Assembly: GCA_024509875.1 (NCBI GenBank)
Contig: JAMPIV010000296.1
Coordinates: 79,501 to 143,500, forward strand
From: Oreohelix idahoensis
Lineage: Eukaryota; Mollusca; Gastropoda; Stylommatophora; Oreohelicidae
Length of the DNA: 64,000 nt
Direction of reading: 5' to 3'
Under the pieces are notes generated by a model, which saw only the letters and a list, made by a program, of their open reading frames with translations, was not told the origin of the DNA and ran no database searches. The position numbers were made by a program, and so were the translations under genes. Shown piece after piece: positions 56,148-64,000 of the stretch (positions within the stretch are counted from its first letter, which is position 1; each line of letters starts with the position of its first letter).

Positions 56148-58012
56148 TCTCCTTCTTCTTTCACCTTTTAGCTCCCCAAGTAGCATATGCCTTCAATAAA
56201 CATATGCCTTCAATAAACATATGCCTTCAATAAACTTATGCCTTCAATAAACATATGCCTTCAATAAACATATGCCTTCAATAAACATATGCCTTCAATA
56301 AACATATGCCTTCAATAAACATATGCCTTCAATAAACATATGCCTTCAATAAACATATGCCTTCAATAAACATATGCCTTCAATAAACATATGCCTTCAA
56401 TAAACATATGCCTTCAATAAACATATGCCTTCAATAAACATATGCCTTCAATAAACATATGCCTTCAATAAACATATGCCTTCAATAAACTTATGCCTTC
56501 AATAAACTTATGCCTTCAATAAACATATGCCTTCAATAAACATATGCCTTCAATAAACATATGCCTTCAATCAACATATGCCTTCAATCAACATATGCCT
56601 TCAATAAACATATGCCTTCAATAAACATATGCCTTCAATAAACATATGCCTTCAATAAACATATGCCTTCAATAAACTTATGCCTTCAATAAACATATGC
56701 CTTCAATAAACATATGCCTTCAATAAACATATGCCTTCAATAAACTTATGCCTTCAATAAACATAAACATATGCCTTCAATAAACATATGCCTTCAATAA
56801 ACATATGCCTTCAATTAACATTTGCCTTCAATAAACTTATGCCTTCAATAAACTTATGCCTTCAATAAACGTATGCCTTCAATAAACATATGCCTTCAAT
56901 AAACTTATGCCTTCAATAAACATATGCCTTCAATAAACATATGCCTTCAATAAACATATGCCTTCAATAAACATATGCCTTCAATAAACATATGCCTTCA
57001 ATAAACATATGCCTTCAATAAACATTTGTCTTCAATAAACATTTGCCTTCAATAAACTTATGCCTTCAATAAACTTATGCCTTCAATAAACATATGCCTT
57101 CAATAAACATATGCCTTCAATAAACTTATGCCTTCAATAAACATATGCCTTCAATAAACATATGCCTTCAATAAACATATGCCTTCAATAAACATATGCC
57201 TTCAATAAACTTATGCCTTCAATAAACATATGCCTTCAATAAACATATGCCTTCAATAAACATATGCCTTCAATAAACATATGCCTTCAATAAACATATG
57301 CCTTCAATAAACTTATGCCTTCAATAAACATATGCCTTCAATAAACATATGCCTTCAATAAACTTATGCCTTCAATAAACATAAACATATGCCTTCAATA
57401 AACATATGCCTTCAATAAACATATGCCTTCAATTAACATTTGCCTTCAATAAACTTATGCCTTCAATAAACTTATGCCTTCAATAAACGTATGCCTTCAA
57501 TAAACATATGCCTTCAATAAACTTATGCCTTCAATAAACATATGCCTTCAATAAACATATGCCTTCAATAAACATATGCCTTCAATAAACATATGCCTTC
57601 AATAAACATATGCCTTCAATAAACATATGCCTTCAATAAACATTTGTCTTCAATAAACATTTGCCTTCAATAAACTTATGCCTTCAATAAACTTATGCCT
57701 TCAATAAACATATGCCTTCAATAAACATATGCCTTCAATAAACTTATGCCTTCAATAAACATATGCCTTCAATAAACATATGCCTTCAATAAACATATGC
57801 CTTCAATAAACATATGCCTTCAATAAACATATGCCTTCAATAAACTTATGCCTTCAATAAACATATGCCTTCAATAAACATATGCCTTCAATAAACATAT
57901 GCCTTCAATAAACATATGCCTTCAATAAACATATGCCTTCAATAAACATATGCTAAGTCATCCTGTCCTGTGCCAACAGCTCAAGGTCTTTCCATATCTT
58001 CTTCATCGGTTT
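56148..58012 (-). mobile_element. LINE 3' end split by a minisatellite that grew inside it
   Basis: On the minus strand 58012-57954 reads GAAGAAGATATGGAAAGACC, TTGAGCTGTTGGCACAGGAC and AGGATGACTTAG, and 56183-56150 reads CTACTTGGGGAGCTAAAAGG. Both match the LINE tail at 31285-31540. Between them, where other copies have a single TTTGTTGAAGGCCTATG, there are about 104 copies of that 17-bp segment. Confidence 0.85.
56184..57953. repeat. 17-bp minisatellite, about 104 copies
   Basis: The unit is CATATGCCTTCAATAAA with common variants CTTATG, CATTTG, CGTATG, and AATTAA or AATCAA. The minus-strand unit TTTATTGAAGGCATATG is a LINE tail segment. A 618-bp block (36 units plus a 6-bp insertion) is duplicated, with copies anchored at 56761 and 57379. 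Confidence 0.97.
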
Positions 58013-58689
58013 CACAAAGTGTGACCTTAACATTGTGTCCGCAGTTTGATTTTGTGGTTGCTGTCCCTTCAATTGAACTGGTCTCACCATCTTATGAGAA
58101 TTAGAATTATTGAAATAACTAACACCTCACTCACCTGCGCCAGTCTCTCCTAGGCAGTTTTCCGTCACTTGTATCCCCTGGCCGAAGGTGTCATCTGACA
58201 GCTTATATAATCCCTCTTTAATGATCTCAGCTGGAGATAACGCCGCCGACATCGCTCGTTTTTATTTCAGAAGAGTAATCATTGGATCTTCCATTCTCCC
58301 AAAACAGCCGCCCAATTCTGCAATCTTGCACGTTTACGTTGCACGTATAAGATAGATCACAGATCTGACAGTGAAATTTAAGCAGAGGTGTCTATTACCA
58401 CGGGCAGAGTAACATCTTCGCATGTTGTCAACTGGCCATGTACCACATCTACCATTTCATGGAGTCAATTGTCTTCCATTGTGTTTCTAACATTGTTACT
58501 CTAGCCCATCATTCTTCCCGAGTGGATTTTCCCTGCTCTCAGATTTCCATTTCACCAGGTCACTTTCGCTTGGCTTCGGTGTGGTATTGTATCTCCTTTT
58601 AGTGATTCTATAGCTTTTTTAACTACCTACTTTATGTATGGGGATTTCTATCCATGTGTGCATGTTTTAATGCAGATCTAAGACCTGTG
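58013..58689. other. Single-copy sequence between repeats
   Basis: No repeat recognised. It contains the exon-like segment described separately at 58135-58252. Confidence 0.4.
58135..58252 (-). CDS. Possible first coding exon, 39 codons (tentative)
   Basis: The minus strand starts at the ATG at 58252 (MSAALSPAEIIKEGLYKLSD, then DTFGQGIQVTENCLGETGA). It ends at GGCGCAG/GTGAGT, a consensus splice donor, in phase 1. An in-frame TAA lies 12 bases upstream of the ATG, which fits a translation start. Amino-acid content looks protein-like and codon use is balanced, unlike the low-complexity surroundings. The intron would contain the 17-bp array. No family is recognised and no second exon of matching phase could be fixed. 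Confidence 0.3.
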
Positions 58690-58900
58690 TATCATGCAGG
58701 GGCGTATTTAAAGTATTGGGTACCCGTCATCATGTCAACAAATTGTGACATAAACCACTGCTACAAAGAACACATGGAGGAATTAGATGCAGGCTTCCAG
58801 CAGGGGGGGGGGGGGGGGGAGCAGTAATGAGAGCTCCGTGCTCCTTAAGCAGCGACGAAGGACATGAATATAAATGAAGAGTGCAGTAGAAATCGACGGA
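58690..58900 (+). repeat. Copy of the GCAGGCTTCC family with a G17 tract
   Basis: ATCATGTCAACAAATTGTGA, CATAAACCACTGCTACAAAG, GATGCAGGCTTCCAGCA, then 17 G's at 58803-58819, then GCTCCGTGCTCCTTAAGCAG. It aligns with the reverse complement of 63584-63790, including the position of the G tract. Confidence 0.7.
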
Positions 58901-59199
58901 ATTATTAATGTTATTATAGTGTGAAAAGAAGGGACAGAAAAAAAAGCGCCCGACAATTGGCAAAGAGCGATCATTATTTCAGCATTAAGGGGAATAAATA
59001 AACTAAAAAGGAAAGAAAGAAAGGAAAATGTGAGAATGGTAGAAGTATATCTCTCTGGGGCCTTCTACGGAACTTGTACGCTACACATTTAGAAAATATA
59101 ATAAGACAGTTGAGAACCACAATGAAATAACAGACTTTCCGGGTTCAAGAGAGACTACAAATACGCTACTGGGAGACCTATATTAATTGAGGCGAGACG

Positions 59200-60220
59200 A
59201 TGCAGACGCAATACTTATACAGAGAGAACGGTACGAATTGGTCCTTGAAGGTGAAAAACATAAAAAAGACTAGAGTACATAGAACAGTATATACATAATA
59301 GTTGAACTATTTATAGTGATGGGTCAAAAGATGAAGATTGACTATTAGAAGCAGGAATAGCAATACCAATATTGGAAAATTTACAAAAGATATAAAGTAA
59401 CAGGTAAAACGTCCATCTTTACAGCGGAATTAGTGACCGTCTTAAAAGCTTTAGAGATAGTAGCAGAAAACCCACCAACCATTCTCACATATTCTCTTTT
59501 ATCAGTACTGGCAATTAGGAACAGAAATGAAAGCAGCAGGCCAGATATTATAGAGGAAATACTGCAGGTCAATACATTTCTACATAGTGTCACACTAACA
59601 TGGATACCAGCACATGCTGGGACATCAGTAAATGAGCTTGCGGACAAAGAAGCCAAAGGGGTTTGAACTAGTTATAACAAAATTTAAGTAGCCCTATGGA
59701 AATTTGAAATTAAGAGCTTAATTGCTCAAGCAATAACTAAAGAATAGATACTAGCATGGGATCAAAGCAAAAAAAGGAAGACACTCATATAACATCCTGA
59801 AGAACCCAAACAAAAAATGTCAATACAGGATGAACTAAAAATACCAATTATTAAAAAATTGCTAAGGCTTAAGCTTGGAACTGGGTATTTCATGATAGAG
59901 GAACCCACATGTGAAAAACCAAACACAGTCAGACACTTTCTAGTGTACTGCAAAAAATATGATCAACAGAGGCAAAACATTATGATATACTGCAATAACT
60001 ACAAGACAGAAATGAGTACAGAAAATCTCAAAGGCACTAAGACCCCACCAGAAATACAAACTTTAATAAAACACTACATTACAAAAACAAAGACTAGCAT
60101 ATTTAAAAAAAAAAAGAAATTAGGATGCGAGCCAGTAGTCTACAATGGTGGTAAATTCCCCCCTGATAAATACGGAGTGACTATAAATAATCCTCTAATC
60201 ACCATTAAATGCTTATCAGT
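59200..60220 (+). pseudogene. 5'-truncated I-like LINE: RNase H and C-terminal CCHC
   Basis: RNase H begins YSDGSKDED near 59316. It continues TVLKALEIVAENPPTIL (59436), RPDIIEEILQVNTFL and TLTWIPAHAGTSVNELADKE (59590-59650). A separate frame (59817-60224) reads IPIIKKLLRLKLGTGYFMIE and HFLVYCKKYDQQRQN. This corresponds to the C terminus of the minus-strand LINE at 44391-45086 but is clearly diverged. Stops and frame changes show it is dead. It is preceded by AT-rich sequence and lacks endonuclease and RT. Confidence 0.8.
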
Positions 60221-60700
60221 ATAGACAATATTATTTTTCTGAATAAAACTATATGAACTATAACTAAAGAGTGCAAATACCTTCTAGAGAAATAATATAG
60301 TATAAAGCATAAAATAAATACAAACAAGAAAATATTACAATAAATGAAACGCATCTTATATAACCAATAGCTCCATGTATATGGTAGATGGCTGAAAGGA
60401 GCGTGCTGCAAAAAAAAAGTAGTAAACACATTAATTTAAAAAAAAAAAAATGAAACGTTATTAGACCAGAAGAATTTTTTTAAAAACAAAATTTTGCCTC
60501 GATTGGGTAAGGCGCGCTCCGTTCAAACTGCACAGGGTCCATCGTTTGTTTTAGGGCGCCAAATGTAAAAGACCGTATGATCTAGTTACTCTTAGACTGG
60601 GTGCGTGGGGAGATATTTGGCTGTGTTAATAGAAATATGTGAGCATGGTGAAATATGAGCAATCAAGTAGCCAAATACGTTAGATAGGACACACATTAAG
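60221..60700. other. Unassigned AT-rich sequence
   Basis: Short A-runs near 60410 and 60440. No feature recognised. Confidence 0.4.
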
Positions 60701-60704
60701 AAAA

Positions 60705-60955
60705 ATCAGTGGATAGTATAACAAGACAGCCCCTGTTCTGGAATCCACAGAAAAATAGAGGAAATTTAAAAAATCCAACACACACACACACACACAAGGA
60801 AGAGAGACCTAGAGACAGACATAGAAGGGATAATGGCGACATGGACATTGATTGCATAGCAAATGGTAAAAGGGCGTGGCCTGTTTTTGTTGAAGATTTA
60901 TGCTACACAGGGAGCTCAAAGTGTTGTTGGTGATATCTTGGCGCTCCTTACGGCG
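60705..60955 (+). mobile_element. LINE C-terminal fragment with internal (CA)n
   Basis: The plus strand reads TRQPLFWNPQKNRGNLKNP, a (CA)n at about 60778-60797, RPRDRHRRDNGDMDIDCIAN and FVEDLCYTGSS. WNPQ.KR, the RDLE-like region and FVxxLC are the usual order at the end of this type of LINE protein. It ends tail to tail with an inverted family copy. Confidence 0.7.
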
Positions 60956-61135
60956 CATAGAAGCACCACTGTTGCAGGTCCCCTTACAGGAAGCCTGCAC
61001 CAAGCATTCGCATGCTGTAGTAGTGGTGGTAGTTCTTGTTACATGATGAAGTTGTCAGCCTCATGTTAGTCTCCTTTTACGACATGCATGAGCGCGCATA
61101 AGTTCTATTCTTTCTTTATCTCTTCGAGGACCCCG
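60956..61135 (-). repeat. Inverted copy of the GCAGGCTTCC family
   Basis: The minus strand reads GACAACTTCATCATGTAACA, GCGAATGCTTGGTGCAGGCT, TCCTGTAAGGGGACC and GCGCCGTAAGGAGCGCCAAG. It aligns with 58690 and 63584-63790. Confidence 0.65.
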
Positions 61136-61147
61136 GGAACTGCACGG

Positions 61148-61200
61148 GGTTGATGATGATGTTGATGATAATGTTGATGATGATTTTGATGATAATGACT
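61148..61200. repeat. Short (GAT)n tract
   Basis: TTGATGATGATGTTGATGAT with variants, following CCCCGGGAACTGCACGGGG. It probably derives from a retrotransposon tail. Confidence 0.8.
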
Positions 61201-62069
61201 AAGCTTAAGCGCTTATCATATATTTTATCCATAAGTGTCTAATGAAGTATAAAGCAGAAGTTAATTTCATGTAGAATCAGCGCTCCAGGCTTTTTGTCAA
61301 TTTGATGTTACATTTTTTACTGCAAGCTATAAACTCCGTGAACAATTATTTGTGGCTTTTTAGGGCATTAAAAGCCTGTGTTTAAAATATTTTTGTTATA
61401 TTTTTATATTTTCTTCTTTTTAGTGTTATTTTTTTGTTGTTTGTACATTTAAGTCAAATGTAATCGATCCGCTAATGACATTATCAGTTTGCGATAAACG
61501 AGTCCAGAGCACAGGAGACGGATTTCATTATTCAGTATATTACACGGAAAGTTAATATTTTTAATTTTTTTTTTAAATTTTGATCAGAGTTGTAAATTAC
61601 ATTTTTTTTTAAAATGTAGTTGTCAGTTGCGTGTATGCCTGTGCACGCGCGTGCGATAGTGTGTGTGTATGTGGAGGGGGGAGGGAGGAGAAGTTTCAAT
61701 ATTTCTCTCAAGAAAGACAATCTTGTTGGAAAGAATACACCTATATTATTTGCAGTTATCGCCCATTTCACTGATGAAACAATACAAACAAACAAAATTA
61801 ACATTAATTTTAATGTTATTCATTTTATTATGTTTACGGCTGATTATTGTATTGTCATCGGGAATATACAACTATGCCACGTTTCAGAGCTATTGCTCAT
61901 CTGGAAGTGATCGAAAAATCGATTGCAAGATTTGAAGGTGACATACGTTGCAAGTTAAAGAAAAGCCTGTAAAAAAAGTAATAATCAAAAATAGTTTCAA
62001 ATAAGAATGACATAGAGAACACCATCACAACGGGCTGATCATCCGTTTGCCAGTCACTTCGATTACGGA
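61201..62069. other. Unassigned AT-rich sequence
   Basis: A GTGTGTGTATGTGGAGGGGG patch near 61660 and T-runs near 61570 and 61600. No feature recognised. Confidence 0.4.
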
Positions 62070-62235
62070 AACAACAGCAAATGAGTTGATTTGCCGTTGC
62101 CCTAAAGACGCCACTATGCGTGATGGAAAACAATGGCACAGAAAACCTATCTGCTGTTGCCCTAAGACGCCACTAGGCGTAATGGCCACTGACTGCTTTG
62201 ACGGTCGGTGGCTAAGGACGGAAGAAGAAGAAGAG
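62070..62235 (+). repeat. Duplicated segment with GAA tail
   Basis: TGCCGTTGCCCTAAAGACGC (62090) recurs as TGCTGTTGCCCTAAGACGCC (62152), about 62 bp later. It ends GGACGGAAGAAGAAGAAGAG. The simple tail suggests a retrotransposon 3' end. Confidence 0.55.
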
Positions 62236-62610
62236 AACACCAGAAACATCTGATATACCCGAAACATCCCACTCTTTACCAAGTGATAATTCTCAGACTG
62301 AGAACTCTCTGCTGCGGACTTTATCATACTATCTGTTCAACAGATTAAGAAAGAGACAGATACGTGTCCATGAAGGCAAGACTAGGAAACAGTAGAACTT
62401 GCCCTACTAAAATAGTGTTGCACGAGAGACGCTTATTGGCAGTATCGCCTTCATGAACCTCTTTGAGGGAAAAACCATGTGACGATAAGGGAAGCCTGAG
62501 ACAGACCGCAATATTTACGAGAGAAGTAGATAGGGTTATAGCAGAGCGAGTGGCAAATAAAATAAAAATAAAAAATTATACCGTTTTTATACTTTGAAAA
62601 AAAAAAAGAA
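62236..62610. other. Unassigned sequence
   Basis: No feature recognised. Confidence 0.4.
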
Positions 62611-62618
62611 CGCGCGCG

Positions 62619-62712
<94 letters not shown>
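62611..62712. repeat. (CG)n(CA)n compound microsatellite
   Basis: Eight CG followed by about 42 CA dinucleotides. This is an alternating purine-pyrimidine tract of about 100 bp, with strong left-handed-DNA potential. Confidence 0.97.
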
Positions 62713-62715
<3 letters not shown>

Positions 62716-62922
62716 GGAAGTAGACATCATGAGTCTATCAACATATGCATTGCACAAAAAAGACAGCGGGGGAGGGGGGAGAGGAGGAGTGAATTAGTGA
62801 AGCATGTAGATTAAGAGGTTTACCAAACATAGACCGCTAGAATAATCCGGGAATTGACTTTGAATCTACCTGCCACGCTTCATATCAACCGTCACAAGAA
62901 TAAAAAATGAAGTACCACTAAC

Positions 62923-63050
62923 GTTTCTACTAACAGACGTGTTAACCGTTTCTACTAACAGACGTGTTAACCGTTTCTACTAACAGACGTGTTAACCGTT
63001 TCTACTAACAGACGTGTTAATCGTTTCTACTAACAGATGTGTTAACACTT
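62923..63050. repeat. 25-bp minisatellite, five copies
   Basis: The unit begins TTTCTACTAACAGACGTGTT and ends AACCG. The last copies are diverged and GTTAAC-containing words continue to about 63150. It is unrelated in sequence to the 25-bp array at 2815. Confidence 0.93.
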
Positions 63051-63277
63051 TTACCGCGTGTAGTAACCGCTCATCCTTGCGTGTTGATAACCCAGTCACT
63101 TTTGGTGAACGCGTTAATTATTTGTTCCAGGTCATCGGTACTGAAGTGGTTAACACGCGTTTATTTTTTACACAGTACCCCCAGTTCACTCCTTCCTCCT
63201 CCGCCCCCAGTTTTGCCCTCCTCACCAGGAGGCATCCAGTTGCAATAGATCTGGCAAGTCGGTAGTGTACACTTACA

Positions 63278-63583
63278 TCCATCATCATCACCATAATCAT
63301 CATCACCATAATCATCATCATCACCATAATCATCATCATCATCACCATAATCATCATCATCACCATAATCATCATAATCATCATCATCACCATAATCATC
63401 ATCATCACCATAATCATCATCATCATCACCATAATCATTATCATCACCATCATCACCATAATCATCATCATCATCATCACCATAATCATCATCACCATAA
63501 TCATCATCACCATAATCATCATCATCACCATAATCATCATCACCATAATCATCATCATCACCATAATCATCATCATAATCATT
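63278..63583. repeat. Imperfect (CAT)n tract, 300 bp
   Basis: CATCATCACCATAAT-type units. On the minus strand it is (GAT)n and follows directly the 3' end of the family copy at 63584, so it is probably its expanded tail. The poly-His and poly-Asp frames are by-products. Confidence 0.95.
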
Positions 63584-63790
63584 TTTCTTTGCGCTTCTCG
63601 TAAAGCATGGAACCACCATCACAGCGGGCGCCCCCCTCCCCCCTTTTGCAGTAAGCCTGCACCAAGCAGTCACGTGTTCTTACAGCAGTGATTTATGTGG
63701 CAATTTGTTTCGCATGATGAGGTTGCCATCCCAATGTACCTCATATTAGCCGCCGTGTACCACGTGCCTGAGGGTGCGTGCAGTAGGCCT
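63584..63790 (-). repeat. Inverted copy of the GCAGGCTTCC family with (GAT)n tail
   Basis: The minus strand reads GGCAACCTCATCATGCGAAA, CAAATTGCCACATAAATCAC, GGTGCAGGCTTACTGCAAAA, GGGGGGAGGGGGGCGC and GAGAAGCGCAAAGAAAAATG, then the GAT tract. It shares the GCGCAAAGAAAA end with 51123-51350. Confidence 0.7.
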
Positions 63791-63907
63791 GTTCTGTCGG
63801 TGTCGATCCAGTAACCCCTGGACTTAGCAGCAGAGTATGGAAGGTATTTTTGTTAACTGTTATTTCTGCATTGTTTGAGCCAGTGCGAACTGCAGATGGG
63901 TTAAAGC

Positions 63908-64000
63908 GTTAGGAAAGGCAAAGGCAGCAAGGAAAGGGACCGGTCACCCAACCTCATAAAGCTGAAAACATGAGACCTAATATAGACGAAATCTCTTCAC
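63908..64000 (+). mobile_element. SINE fragment, cut by the right window edge
   Basis: GTTAGGAAAGGCAAAGGCAG, GACCGGTCACCCAACCTCAT and CTAATATAGACGAAATCTCT match the SINE body. Confidence 0.75.

Noticed and set aside
63161..63673. Poly-Asp, poly-His and poly-Met frames over the CAT tract (also at 24237-24617)
   Set aside because: Trivial translations of a GAT/CAT microsatellite.

Overview
The window looks like animal, most probably marine-invertebrate and plausibly molluscan, genomic DNA. It is AT-rich and dominated by transposable elements and tandem repeats. It contains tRNA-derived SINEs, 3' ends of non-LTR retrotransposons with GAT-rich tails, and a Ty3/gypsy element of the Gmr1 type. The taxon is inferred from element types and overall style. 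No confidently recognised host gene, true tRNA, rRNA or CRISPR array was found. Four short exon-like stretches with consensus splice signals are noted (52.2, 53.6, 55.4 and 58.1 kb) but remain unproven.

Layout. 0-9 kb holds two large tandem arrays: a 23-bp minisatellite cut by the window edge, and a 6-kb array of a 25-bp unit that leaves all three minus-strand frames open. 9-14 kb is AT-rich sequence with 47-bp and 16-bp minisatellites and LINE fragments. 14.18-24.27 kb is a complete LTR retrotransposon with a TATAT target duplication and almost identical LTRs; integrase lies upstream of reverse transcriptase, and the coding region carries five frameshifts. 24-33 kb is a mosaic of SINE copies, a roughly 300-bp repeat family, LINE 3' ends, a hAT-like MITE and degenerate tandem repeats. 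33.1-43.4 kb is a nested stack: a LINE remnant, a 24-bp expansion inside it, a small non-autonomous LTR element inserted there, and a second non-autonomous LTR element inserted into the first one's LTR. 43.6-50.1 kb is a nearly full-length but decayed I-superfamily LINE on the minus strand. 50-64 kb contains microsatellites, degenerate minisatellites, SINEs, a 1.77-kb 17-bp array that grew inside a LINE tail, a second 5'-truncated I-like LINE, and poly-G and GAT tracts.

Most notable. The outer LTR element at 33.4-43.2 kb encodes a decayed Gag-like protein whose RNA-binding part is a cold-shock domain followed by two CCHC knuckles. This arrangement and its local motifs match the developmental RNA-binding protein LIN28 rather than an ordinary nucleocapsid. 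The second theme is that several tandem repeats here visibly originate inside transposon sequence: 17-bp, 24-bp and 34-bp units, plus poly-G and GAT tracts.
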